The notes below the pieces were generated by a model. That model searched no databases. It was not told where the DNA came from and saw only the letters and a program-made list of their open reading frames with translations. A stretch of DNA of 64,000 nucleotides from assembly GCF_007748175.1 (NCBI RefSeq), contig NZ_CP037422.1:6464334-6528333 (forward strand). Reading direction: 5' to 3'. This DNA is from Gimesia aquarii. Its GTDB lineage: Bacteria > Planctomycetota > Planctomycetia > Planctomycetales > Planctomycetaceae. A program made the translations under genes and the position numbers. Each line of letters starts with the position of its first letter. The first letter of the stretch is position 1. This document shows positions 49,066-57,951 of the stretch, in pieces.

Positions 49066-50532
49066 ATGCGAAATCAATTGGCTACCGAATTATTGTTTGC
49101 TCTTTCCCAGCCTGGCCGACGTGGCGCCCTGTTTCCTGATTCAGATGTTCCTAAAAAACCATTGAATGAATTGATCCCTCAATCGGCATTAGCTATTCAA
49201 CCTACGGACCTACCTGAAGTCACAGAACCAGATGTCATTCGACATTTTGTCAATTTATCAACCCTCAATATGTGTGTGGATACCCATTTTTACCCTTTGG
49301 GTAGCTGTACCATGAAATACAATCCCAAACGTCATGAACGACTGGCCGGCCTGCCTGGGATTGTTGATTTACACCCTTATCAAAATCCGTCTGATCTGCA
49401 AGGCATGCTGGAAATGCTATATGGAATGCAGGAAATGCTGGCTGAAATTTCAGGATTACCTGCCGTCTCATTGCAACCAGCTGCAGGAGCCCAAGGAGAA
49501 TTCACCGCATTATTGACCGCAAAAGCGTATTTTGAAGATCGTAGAGAAAATCGTACCAAAGTACTATTTCCGAACAGCGCTCACGGAACCAATCCGGCAA
49601 GTGCAGCTCTTGCTGGTTTTGACTGCGTGCAACTGGAAAGTAGTGAAGAAGGATTGATTGATTTAGAGGACCTCAAAACACATCTGGATGACCAGACGGC
49701 TGTGTTCATGGTTACGAATCCTAACACACTGGGATTGTTTGAAAAAGATATCAAGCAGATTGCACAAATGGTGCATGATGCAGGTGGGCTGGTTTATATT
49801 GATGGTGCCAATATGAATGCCATCCTCGGATACACACGCCCCGGTGACTTTGGAGGCGATATGATGCATTTTAATGTGCATAAAACTTTCACTGGCCCAC
49901 ATGGTGCCGGGGGACCAGGGGCTGGCCCCATTGCGGTTCGCGACTTTCTGGCTGACTATCTCCCCGGCCCAGTCATCAAACAAACGGAAATCGATTCGGA
50001 AGAAAATCAGTTTGTGCTGGAAACCCCTTCCAAATCCATCGGACGCATTCGAACATTTTACGGAAACATCGGAATCTTAGTACGAGGATATTGTTATTTG
50101 AGAACACTCGGAGCTGAAGGCTTAAAAGCGGTCTCTGAAAATGCGGTTCTGAATGCAAACTATCTCAAAATTATCTTAAAAGATGTACTCCCGGTTCCCA
50201 ATGGTGAATTGTGTATGCACGAGTTTGTCGCTTCAGCCTCAAAAATGAAGTCCGAAAATGGGATCACTGCAATGGACATCGCCAAACGACTGCTCGACTT
50301 TGGTTTTCATGCACCAACAGTCTATTTCCCATTGGTTGTGCCTGAAGCCATTATGGTCGAACCAACGGAAACAGAATCAAAAGAAACTCTGGATGCGTTC
50401 GCCGAGACAATCCGACAGATTGTAAAGGAAGCCCCGGAGTTTCTACATGACGCACCACATAGTACCGACATTAGTAGGCCCGATGAAGTCATCGCAGCCC
50501 GTAACCCAATTCTACAGTGCTGTGAGACATAA
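49066..50532 (+). CDS. gcvPB: Glycine dehydrogenase (decarboxylating) subunit 2
   Basis: This 488-residue subunit holds the PLP site of the split P protein. The PLP-binding Lys lies in NVHKTFTGPHGAG (near residue 272), preceded by DGANMNAILG. FYPLGSCTMKYNPK and HGTNPASAA are typical. It is the third gene of the cluster gcvH-gcvPA-gcvPB. gcvT and the dihydrolipoamide dehydrogenase are not in the window. Confidence 0.96.
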   Translation: MRNQLATELLFALSQPGRRGALFPDSDVPKKPLNELIPQSALAIQPTDLPEVTEPDVIRHFVNLSTLNMCVDTHFYPLGSCTMKYNPKRHERLAGLPGIVDLHPYQNPSDLQGMLEMLYGMQEMLAEISGLPAVSLQPAAGAQGEFTALLTAKAYFEDRRENRTKVLFPNSAHGTNPASAALAGFDCVQLESSEEGLIDLEDLKTHLDDQTAVFMVTNPNTLGLFEKDIKQIAQMVHDAGGLVYIDGANMNAILGYTRPGDFGGDMMHFNVHKTFTGPHGAGGPGAGPIAVRDFLADYLPGPVIKQTEIDSEENQFVLETPSKSIGRIRTFYGNIGILVRGYCYLRTLGAEGLKAVSENAVLNANYLKIILKDVLPVPNGELCMHEFVASASKMKSENGITAMDIAKRLLDFGFHAPTVYFPLVVPEAIMVEPTETESKETLDAFAETIRQIVKEAPEFLHDAPHSTDISRPDEVIAARNPILQCCET

Positions 50533-50584
50533 CAGGCTGTTTGAATGTATGATATGATCTGCCACACCACGTCTGGTTCACTGT

Positions 50585-51361
50585 ATGACGCATACTTCAC
50601 CTCCAGATCACTGTCGTCTGATTATTGAGCCTGCTCCTTTAACCGGGAGTTGGAATATGGCCATTGATGAATCTCTACTAGAATCGGCTGCTTCACAAAA
50701 TATTTGTTCGTTACGCTGGTACCGCTGGAAAAAACCTACCATTTCTCTCGGTTACTTTCAAAAAAATGATACCGAGCAGAATAGTGATGTTTGGCAAGAT
50801 CTTTCCAGAGTGCGTCGGCTCTCAGGAGGCGGTGCTATCTTACATCACCATGAGCTAACCTATTCTTTTACGATTCCAGCAAGCCATCGGCTTTCCAAGT
50901 CACTACCAGATCTCTACCTGACAATTCATCAACCACTGATTGATGTCTTGTCTGCTCATCAGCTCAAAGTGGAATTTCGTGGTGTTTCCGTTACCGCTAA
51001 ATCGGAACCATTTCTCTGTTTCGGTCGTGGTGATGAACGGGATCTTATATATCTTGGACACAAGATTCTCGGAAGTGCTCAAAGGCGAAGAAAGGGTGCA
51101 ATAGTACAGCACGGAAGTCTTTTATTACTTACTTCGGAATACGCTCCTCAATTTCCAGGACTCCTGAATCTAGCGGAACAAACCAGCTTGTACCAACAAG
51201 AATTTCTAACGCAATTCTCTGCGGAATGCTCTCAGGCTATTGCCAAAGCGGTCAATCTGCCTCTTAAGTCTCAAAACCTGACTGACGAGGAATTCTCGCT
51301 TGCTAACTATCTGGAAAAAGATAAGTATTCACAAGCTACCTGGAACTCACGAAAGAAATAG
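50585..51361 (+). CDS. Lipoate/octanoate-protein ligase-family enzyme (LplA/LipM type)
   Basis: The 258-residue protein belongs to the BPL/LplA/LipB fold: MAIDESLLESA, RWKKPTISLGYFQ, VRRLSGGGAILHH and LGHKILGSAQRRRKGAIVQHGSLLL-type motifs (shown in part). The Lys of GHKILGSAQ is the candidate catalytic residue. The Cys in FLCFGRG is placed like the acyl-carrying Cys of LipM octanoyltransferases, so either lipoate ligation or octanoyl transfer is possible. Its place 52 bp after gcvPB suggests that it lipoylates GcvH. The start ATG has a weak ribosome binding site. Confidence 0.85.
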   Translation: MTHTSPPDHCRLIIEPAPLTGSWNMAIDESLLESAASQNICSLRWYRWKKPTISLGYFQKNDTEQNSDVWQDLSRVRRLSGGGAILHHHELTYSFTIPASHRLSKSLPDLYLTIHQPLIDVLSAHQLKVEFRGVSVTAKSEPFLCFGRGDERDLIYLGHKILGSAQRRRKGAIVQHGSLLLLTSEYAPQFPGLLNLAEQTSLYQQEFLTQFSAECSQAIAKAVNLPLKSQNLTDEEFSLANYLEKDKYSQATWNSRKK

Positions 51362-51782
51362 TCTTATCAGTTATCAGATCAGGAGTTACCAAAATCAAGT
51401 GAACTTATCCGTATTGTTAAGAAATTATTTACATGGTGCTTCTGTCTTTTATCTTCATTGACATAGCACTACAGGCGTGATAGCGTTAATTATATAGTAG
51501 ATATATTAATCTATAAAAATTTTAGTGTTACGGAAAACAGTAGTGGATCTTTACTTACGATGAAGTGAGTCAAACCACACAATGCGGGCCAGTTGAGCAT
51601 TGTAATTTGCTCCTTTCATTTGAATATTAGAAATTATTTCACTCATTTCTGTTTCTTGTTCATTTCAAGCTTCTTTTGTTCCAACGACAAGTCATCGGAG
51701 ATAGGACGACTGAACGATTTCAGTCAAACCATATTTCAGAACTATAATGTGTTCTGTATGAAACCTATGGAGTGGACGATTT
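51362..51782. other. Intergenic region before the FHA gene
   Basis: 421 bp of AT-rich sequence without a supported gene or RNA. TTGACA at 51458-51463 is a possible -35, but the -10 candidates are poorly spaced. GGAG about ten bases before the FHA start is its likely ribosome binding site. Confidence 0.35.
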
Positions 51783-52607
51783 ATGTTGCAACCTGCGTTA
51801 AAAGTAATAGGCGGTCGTCATAACGGAAAACAAATTCCAATTACAGGCAAAAAGTTTTTAATCGGCCGAGAAGAAGACTGCCACTTACGACCCAACAGTG
51901 ACATGGTTAGTCGACATCATTGTGTATTCACAGTTGACGAATACAGCGTTCGCCTACGTGACTTTGGCAGTACTAATGGTACTTCAGTCAATGGAAAACG
52001 AATTAAGGGTGAAATTCAACTCGCGCACGGCGATAAGATCCAAGTCGGTAAACTCGACTTCGAAATCATTATTGCCAAGTCAGCAGATGCTGAAAGTTCA
52101 CAAAATGACTCAGGAGCTGTTGCCGAAGCACCTTCCAGTGGAGAAATTCTGACTGGGTCAGATACTGTGTTCGATATTCCGGTCCGTTCTAATGACGATT
52201 CTCAAACACCTGCTGCGGCTCCTGAAGAAACGACTCCCGCTCCTGAAACACCATCAACTTCTGAGGTCTATACTGGGGATACTCAAATTCTGTCTACAGA
52301 ACAACAGCAACAAGCCCAACAAGCAGGCTACCCTCCGCAACAGTATCCTTATCCACCACAACAGATGCCGCCCGGACAACAATACCCATACCCAATGCCA
52401 CCTCAGTACTATCCACAACAAGGGTATCCTCAACAACCGATGCCAGCCTACCCTCAACAGTACCAAGTGCCACCACAGGGCTATCCCCAACAGCCACCAC
52501 CTCCTCAACAACCACAAGAAAATGCAGAGAATGAGCCGGTCGTCCCAGATCTGCCACCAGTTACTCTACCACCACCCGAAGAAACCGGCGTCAAGAATCA
52601 AGAGTAA
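51783..52607 (+). CDS. FHA-domain protein with a Pro/Gln/Tyr-rich tail
   Basis: Residues 5-100 form a forkhead-associated domain, which binds phosphothreonine peptides: FLIGREEDCHLRP, SRHHCVF and GSTNGTSVNG carry the phosphate-binding residues. The middle (about 110-170) is acidic and Ser/Thr/Pro rich. The tail (about 175-260) is low complexity with repeated PPQQ, YPQQ and QYP units ending in a Pro-rich stretch, probably disordered. No catalytic domain or membrane segment is visible. It likely acts as a phosphopeptide adaptor for a Ser/Thr kinase encoded elsewhere. Confidence 0.9.
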   Translation: MLQPALKVIGGRHNGKQIPITGKKFLIGREEDCHLRPNSDMVSRHHCVFTVDEYSVRLRDFGSTNGTSVNGKRIKGEIQLAHGDKIQVGKLDFEIIIAKSADAESSQNDSGAVAEAPSSGEILTGSDTVFDIPVRSNDDSQTPAAAPEETTPAPETPSTSEVYTGDTQILSTEQQQQAQQAGYPPQQYPYPPQQMPPGQQYPYPMPPQYYPQQGYPQQPMPAYPQQYQVPPQGYPQQPPPPQQPQENAENEPVVPDLPPVTLPPPEETGVKNQE

Positions 52608-52911
52608 CAAAGATAAAATTATCGCTCATCTGCGTGCACTTTTTTAAAAATGCGATCACCATTCATTGAATGCTATACCAATTTTGAAAACAACATTGTT
52701 CAAAGTGCGTCATTCAAATTCCCGACATTAGCTTCTTCATTCTGTTGAGTTCCCATTGCTTTTCTGAAGGACGTTTGCGAGAATTATTATAAGAGATCAA
52801 ACAGAGTATAAAGTTCGATCGTTCAATGGTCGTAACTCATTTCATTTCAGTGTCCCTGACAATGACTAAGATTTCGCGAACCATGATGTATGAAAAAGGG
52901 AGAATCCTTTA
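52608..52911. other. Intergenic region after the FHA gene
   Basis: 304 bp without a supported gene, RNA or strong terminator. GGGAGAA just before 52912 is the ribosome binding site of the next gene. Confidence 0.35.
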
Positions 52912-53124
52912 ATGAATGATTCAGCCAATGCCAGCAATGATATTCAGAGACGATATCGTGAGTTCCTTGATCTGTTACCTCTGACTCTGGCACTCGCTGG
53001 TCTTCCCGAAAGTGATCATGGCAAATATTACACTGAAGAACAAGTTGAGGCTCGAGCCTATACGATCAAACACGCATTCAGACAAGCTCGTATCCTGGCT
53101 AGAGAGTGTGTTCAAAAGCATTAA
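52912..53124 (+). CDS. Small hypothetical protein (70 aa)
   Basis: An ATG with GGGAGAA at good distance opens a 70-codon frame. The protein is mostly helical and charged (DIQRRYREFLDLLPLTLALAG, then EEQVEARAYTIKHAFRQAR). It has no signal peptide or known motif. It is a single-gene unit between the FHA gene and the convergent broken lipoprotein gene. Family unknown; the strong ribosome binding site supports it. Confidence 0.6.
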   Translation: MNDSANASNDIQRRYREFLDLLPLTLALAGLPESDHGKYYTEEQVEARAYTIKHAFRQARILARECVQKH

Positions 53125-53181
53125 TTTTTTAAAATGCCAATCTCCGAGTCAAATAAAAGCTCAATGAACCATACTGAAATG

Positions 53182-53596
53182 CTATTCACTTTTCAGTTCA
53201 AATGAAAACTCATTCGATCCAGAGTCGCTTACGTTTGCATCCAAAGTAGTTTTTGTATTGTGCTGGTAAATACTGCTCTATCGCTGGCGTGGGAACATCG
53301 TCAGGCGCACCTCAAACAACTGTTTTAACCGGTATTTCTTTCGTCGCAGTAATGACCACCGCTTTTTTGCCTGCAGTTGATCTAAGAGAGTATGCTCCCC
53401 CCTTTATTTTCCCTGCGGCACTGGCTGCAATTCCTTCAATGTCACGAAAAATAATATCGCCTTCTGCTAAAGGTTCACCATCGAGTGTTACTTTTCCAGA
53501 CACGGGAAACGTTGCAGGCCCATCACTTGAACCACCACAACCGACTATCATTCCTGCCAAACATGTCAAAATCAAAAAAGCTGAAAGTATTTTCAT
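53182..53596 (-). pseudogene. Broken carboxypeptidase-regulatory-like lipoprotein gene (nonsense plus frameshift)
   Basis: The intact part starts with a signal peptide and lipobox (GMIVGC, Cys20), then VSGKVTLDGEPLAEGDIIF, as in the homologue at 16851-17237, and stops at TGA 53314-53312 after 94 residues. The same frame continues past the TGA with GAPDDVPTPAIEQYLPAQYK, which fits the family's middle. The family-like C-terminus TTLDANVSDSGSNEFSFELK then appears in another frame and ends at TAG (53184-53182). One nonsense change and one frameshift therefore explain the break. It lies downstream of a DUF1559 gene that lacks its N-terminus. A truncated 94-residue protein may still be made. Confidence 0.8.
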
Positions 53597-53618
53597 TTAA
53601 TAACTCCTGTTAGATAAT

Positions 53619-53648
53619 ATTGTCCCTGATATTTGTATCAGGGACAAT
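53619..53648 (-). repeat. 13-bp hairpin between the DUF1559 and lipoprotein genes
   Basis: ATTGTCCCTGATA (53619-53631) and its exact complement TATCAGGGACAAT (53636-53648) flank a four-base loop. No T-run follows on either strand, so it is not a standard terminator. It could control the ratio of the two products or protect the upstream message. Confidence 0.65.
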
Positions 53649-53673
53649 AAATGGTCTCTGTGTATTCAGCTAC

Positions 53674-54468
53674 TTAAAATTCACCAATGACTTCATCACC
53701 TGACATAGTTGCCAAGGCACGGTATGTACCACGGTCAATATTTTCTGAAATAAACCGCACTGCTCCATCCGCCATCCCAATATGTACGCCTCCGACATGC
53801 TTACTCCGGGCATAGTTCCATTTGTCTATTTGATTCGAGACACAGGGTGCATTCACATCAGTTGTACTTTTACAAAGGAAGTTCTGGTCTGCTGCCGAAG
53901 TGTTTGGTGTCTCGAATGCCGTAAATGTGACTTCACCATGAGCACCTCCAATCCAATAACAACCAGGGTAACCCCATGAGAAACCAGTGGGAACCGTCAC
54001 ACGTTGCACTCCTTCACTCAGCATCATTGTGCTTGATGTCCCATTAGTAATGTCGCGCATCTTGGTTTTGGTTTCATACCCAAACATCCCATTATCAGAA
54101 CCTGTTGAACGATTTCTCGACCAACCAATACACCCCATATAATTTCCCCCCCAACGTACCCCAGAAGATTCTGCAAATGCAGGCCCCACGTCTGAAGGAC
54201 ACATGAAAGCCGGTAAGGCCGTACGAACAAATGTCTGACTGCTCAAAAAACAATACACATGAACACTATTGATCATAGAAACGTTTGCACAATCCACTTC
54301 ATAAGCGTTATACATTGGTGCCTGATCTACATATTGTAGAATGCGGTAGGTAAAACCAGGTATCATGTTGATGGCACGCGTGTGGATACCATCCATTGGC
54401 CCCTCGATGTGCATATGAAAACACACGATGTGCGCTTTCATAAAATTACCATAAAACCCTCTATTCAA
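53674..54468 (-). pseudogene. DUF1559 gene lacking the pilin-like N-terminus
   Basis: The frame has the DUF1559 body: ILQYVDQAPMYNAY, FMCPSDVGPAF, MRDITNGTSSTMMLSEG and HVGGVHIGMADGAVRFISENI, ending GDEVIGEF. The first third of the family is missing: no GFTLIELL pilin motif, no AREAARR and no LKQIGLALHNYH. The 34 residues before the homologous part (MNRGFYGNFMKAHIV) match nothing known, and no displaced N-terminus is visible in the 320 bp upstream. The first start is a TTG (54468); ATG 54441 is another. Without the anchor the product probably cannot be exported normally. Confidence 0.7.
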
Positions 54469-54792
54469 TGGGTTTAGTCATTATATGGATACTATACTAA
54501 ACCTTTCTATCAGCCGCTTTAAAATTACGATGCCTCACTGAGATTCAAAAATGATTCTTCATACGAACTCTACACCAAATAGTATATATTCAGTACAGTA
54601 TTGCATTTTAAGTCTTTATGAAATTTCTTCACATAACCTGAAACCTCTATTAACGCGAACTGGTATATTTAATTAGATGGCCTGAGGTTTTGATTCAGAT
54701 TTCTGTTGTTATGTGTATCGTTTCGAAATTTGTGGGCATAGGGAAGCCTGGAATTAACGTCCACAAAGTATAACTAAAAACGGGATTTCTCC
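54469..54792. other. Divergent intergenic region before the ECF sigma gene
   Basis: 324 bp, AT rich. I searched for the lost N-terminus of the DUF1559 gene and for an ECF-type promoter pair and saw neither clearly. No gene seen. Confidence 0.35.
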
Positions 54793-55350
54793 GTGAATGA
54801 AGAAGATGCGGCGCAAGTCCGAAGTTGCCTGGAAGGTAATAAGGATGCGATGCGCGCATTTGTTGCGAGGTTTCAAAGTTCTATTTTTGGACTCTGTTAC
54901 CGTATGCTGGGGCATCGGCATGATGCCGAAGACGTTGCACAGGAAGTGTTTGTTCGTGCATTTCGCAGCCTTCACCAATGGGATTCCGCACGAACTTTAA
55001 AGCCCTGGTTATTGACTATCGCCGCCAATCGATGCAGAACATTTCTGAGTAAAAGGTCGAAACGACCCATTCCAACAGAATTCGCCCCCGAATTGGCAGT
55101 CAGTCAATCACCGGAACCATTACAGGATCTTGGTGAGGAACTTCAGAACGCCATCAATCTGTTACGTGAAGATCATCGAACGTGTTTTATCTTATTTCAT
55201 CAAGAACAAATGAGCTGTCAAGAAATCGGCGAAGTGCTGGATAGGCCGGAAGGTACCATCAAAACATGGCTCCACCGCTCCAGACAAGAATTATCATCAA
55301 CCTTAAGACAGCGTGGAATCGTACCAGAGGTCAGACATGAATCTCGTTGA
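54793..55350 (+). CDS. ECF-type RNA polymerase sigma factor
   Basis: The 185-residue protein has only sigma regions 2 and 4, as in extracytoplasmic-function sigma factors. Region 2 contains HDAEDVAQEVFVRAF, and region 4 contains MSCQEIGEVLDRPEGTIKTWL, the helix-turn-helix for the -35 element. The start is a GTG with a weak ribosome binding site. The next gene overlaps its end by 14 bp and encodes a membrane protein that is probably its regulator. Confidence 0.93.
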   Translation: MNEEDAAQVRSCLEGNKDAMRAFVARFQSSIFGLCYRMLGHRHDAEDVAQEVFVRAFRSLHQWDSARTLKPWLLTIAANRCRTFLSKRSKRPIPTEFAPELAVSQSPEPLQDLGEELQNAINLLREDHRTCFILFHQEQMSCQEIGEVLDRPEGTIKTWLHRSRQELSSTLRQRGIVPEVRHESR

Positions 55351-56047
55351 ATACCAAACAAAACTGGAAAGCATGGTCGAAACGCATAATTTTGGCCAAC
55401 GCTCTCAGCTCGAAAATCTGGCTGTATTGTCGCCAGAACACCGCAAAATCTGGGAAGACTTTTTGATCATGGAACATACATTGCCTGCCTGGAAGCAAGC
55501 AGTTCCTGAAGTTGATCTTGTCGAAGCAGTCCTGACACAACTCATCGAATCAGAACAAACTAAAGACGAATTGGTACAAGCTTTTGATTCATCATCTGTA
55601 CTAGTCAATAAACCCCGACCTAATACTCGCTTGCTTTATACAGGTGTGATATCTGTCGCGATTTTGTTATTCGCTGTCTCTCTTAAGTTTTGGTCTGATC
55701 AATCCAAAGTAGTGCCACCTAATACTATTACTAAACGCACGAATATTGACTCGACACCAAAAGCAAATTCACCAAAACAAGCAACACCCAATAACCGTTT
55801 GAATCAATTACTGCATAATGCAAGAGCAGCCTCATGGGGACTTGCTCAAAGTACGGCCGGCGCAATGACTGAAGCAGTGAACCTGGTACCTGTTGCCCCT
55901 CAAAAGCCGGAATCAATAGACGCCAACACAGATAGATCAAACTGGGTGGACGATATCAATAATGAAATGCAACCACTTAAAGATCAAATCAGCCACGCCT
56001 GGAATTTCATTATTCATTCCGTTCCCGAAGAAACGACTAACATTTAA
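55337..56047 (+). CDS. Single-pass membrane protein, probable anti-sigma factor
   Basis: The 236-residue protein has a soluble acidic N-terminal part of about 95 residues (cytoplasmic by inference), one membrane segment (YTGVISVAILLFAVSLKFW, about residues 101-119) and a polar outer part. This is the topology of anti-sigma factors. No HxxxCxxC zinc motif is present, so it is not a classical zinc anti-sigma. The ATG at 55337 overlaps the sigma gene by 14 bp, which points to translational coupling. The role is inferred from position and topology. Confidence 0.7.
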   Translation: MNLVEYQTKLESMVETHNFGQRSQLENLAVLSPEHRKIWEDFLIMEHTLPAWKQAVPEVDLVEAVLTQLIESEQTKDELVQAFDSSSVLVNKPRPNTRLLYTGVISVAILLFAVSLKFWSDQSKVVPPNTITKRTNIDSTPKANSPKQATPNNRLNQLLHNARAASWGLAQSTAGAMTEAVNLVPVAPQKPESIDANTDRSNWVDDINNEMQPLKDQISHAWNFIIHSVPEETTNI

Positions 56048-56082
56048 TGGTTTTCTTTTTATAGATTTACAAACGTCATTTT

Positions 56083-57951
56083 ATGTCTCAATGTTTAAGA
56101 ATCGCTGACAATGCAACGGATAGAAAACACATGAAACAGCTGCATTCATTCCAACGAAATCTGGCGAGACACTTCCGAATACTAATTTCACTCGCTTTTG
56201 TATTTGCGATATATGTATCCATAAGTGCTTCGTCAGTAGTAGCATCAGCCCCATTAAGTCAGTTGGTAGACGACAAGGCGGGAATCTTTATCGAAGCTAC
56301 TGATCTTAATTCTCATGTGAAACAATTTCTTGCTTCTCCTCTCGTCACACGTTTTCAGGAATCTCATGTCTTTCAATCATGGTTAAAAAGTCCGGATGTG
56401 AAAAACCTCAAACAGGGATTGAACGATATTGAATCCATAACACAACAACCTCTACTACCTTTGCTCAACAAAATATTTGGTCAATCGGTCGGCCTGGCAA
56501 TCTTTAATAATGGTCCTCAACAGAATCCTTCATTTCTTTTTTTAACGAGTGTCAAAGACCCCGTTAACGTTCAAAGTCTTTTTGAAAACTGGTCTGATAA
56601 AATAGAAGTCAGCTTGACTTCAGATTCATACCAGAACATCCCCTATTACGTAGCCAGTCATCAGACATCTTCTGCTGAAAAATCTTCACCTCAGGCCTAC
56701 TATGCCTTCCTTGAAGAGACACTTGTTATCTCAGAAAATGAGAAAGTCTTGCAATCAGCCATCGATCTGTACGTCAATCAGAACTCGAAAAAGCAGCCTC
56801 TTAAAAATCAAGCCAGCTTATTTAATTTAAAAATTTACCAACGCGCCCAATCTGTTTTGTCTAAAAATATCGCAGGCTCTGTTTTCTTGAACCCACGTAT
56901 CTGGGATGAACATATCCAAACACCCAAAAATGATGTCGAGAGGGGTGTCTTTAACTGGTGGAAGAAAACGGGAGGATTCACTGTTGGACTTCATCTCCAA
57001 AACACAGTGGCTCTTGAAGCAGTTATTCTGTTTGACTCCGAAGCAATCAACCTACCCTTGCTTGATATCCTACGAATTCCTCCAGAAATATCCAACAACT
57101 TCTCTCAGATTCCGAAAAATGCATTGGCGGTGGTCTCAGGTCAGCTTAACGTACATTTACTGGCACAAAAAATCATCGATTTTTATGCTGACAAGCACCC
57201 CGAAAAATGGCAAAAAATTCATGCAGTCAGTATCGGTCTATTATCGGGTTTAGATCCTGTGACGGAGCTCTCCAAAACTCTAGGACCAAACTTCCTGTTT
57301 TATTCCATTCCTCGGGATGAGCTTTCCTTTGACGCGATCGCCTTTGATGGGCTCGTTGCCTTAGAGCTTTCATCTCCAGACCAAGAAACAAATAAGGCCA
57401 GCAAGCCCCAATATCAAATCGCTCTGGAAAATGTAGTTCACTATCTGATGAACAGCATGATTACAGATCATAACGCAAAACTAAAAAATGATACTCCACC
57501 TTCCATTCTCAGAATTGAAAATCATGATCTCTACGAAATGCGGTGGATTGAAGGACTTGGACTTTATCAACCGGCATACGGAATAAATGGACAACAGATT
57601 GTCTTTGCCAGTTCTCCTGAACTCATCAAAGAGTTCTTCACATTAAAATCGGAGGAAAGCTTGGCGGCACTTCCGCTCTTCCAAACATGGAAAGAAACTT
57701 TTTTTCAAGAAGAAAATCAGCTTTGTTTTCTCAATATTACATCAATTAGAACATTCATCGATGAAAATTCTGACTTTCTCGCAAAACAGCTTGCCAAGGG
57801 ACAGGGGGGAGACCTCCAGAAAGGTCAGCAAAAACTTTCCGGACTGAAAAGCATACTCGAATCGTTCGATGGCATCTTCTTCGCAGCCGGTCTCCAAAAA
57901 TCGCAAGTTCGGGTTATCATCGGCTTAGGCTCACTTGATACCACAAATTAA
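56083..57951 (+). CDS. Exported protein of unknown function, third gene of the sigma operon (622 aa)
   Basis: A basic stretch and a hydrophobic segment (ILISLAFVFAIYVSISASS) form an export signal; the start at 56083 or ATG 56131 are both possible. The body has repeated units with phrases such as VGLAIFNNGPQQNPSFLFLTS, YYAFLEETLVISEN and NALAVVSGQL, resembling the DUF3352-like proteins of planctomycetes and cyanobacteria that compute no known activity. The gene follows the probable anti-sigma by 35 bp, so it may be the sensor or target of this sigma system. Function unknown. Confidence 0.75.
   Translation: MSQCLRIADNATDRKHMKQLHSFQRNLARHFRILISLAFVFAIYVSISASSVVASAPLSQLVDDKAGIFIEATDLNSHVKQFLASPLVTRFQESHVFQSWLKSPDVKNLKQGLNDIESITQQPLLPLLNKIFGQSVGLAIFNNGPQQNPSFLFLTSVKDPVNVQSLFENWSDKIEVSLTSDSYQNIPYYVASHQTSSAEKSSPQAYYAFLEETLVISENEKVLQSAIDLYVNQNSKKQPLKNQASLFNLKIYQRAQSVLSKNIAGSVFLNPRIWDEHIQTPKNDVERGVFNWWKKTGGFTVGLHLQNTVALEAVILFDSEAINLPLLDILRIPPEISNNFSQIPKNALAVVSGQLNVHLLAQKIIDFYADKHPEKWQKIHAVSIGLLSGLDPVTELSKTLGPNFLFYSIPRDELSFDAIAFDGLVALELSSPDQETNKASKPQYQIALENVVHYLMNSMITDHNAKLKNDTPPSILRIENHDLYEMRWIEGLGLYQPAYGINGQQIVFASSPELIKEFFTLKSEESLAALPLFQTWKETFFQEENQLCFLNITSIRTFIDENSDFLAKQLAKGQGGDLQKGQQKLSGLKSILESFDGIFFAAGLQKSQVRVIIGLGSLDTTN

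Noticed and set aside
51458-51463. TTGACA as promoter of the FHA gene
   Set aside because: No acceptable -10 hexamer at 16-18 bases, so it is kept only as a remark.
51593-51823. 76-codon frame before the FHA gene
   Set aside because: It overlaps the FHA start in another frame, is Cys/Phe rich in an AT-rich region and has no ribosome binding site.
52192-52647. Overlapping open frames on both strands inside the FHA gene
   Set aside because: They follow from the low-complexity Pro/Gln repeats in the true frame and have no ribosome binding sites.
53312-53314. In-frame TGA as a possible selenocysteine or read-through codon
   Set aside because: The reading frame beyond it soon needs a frameshift to recover the family C-terminus, and family members have no Cys or Sec expected here. 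Simple decay explains both changes.
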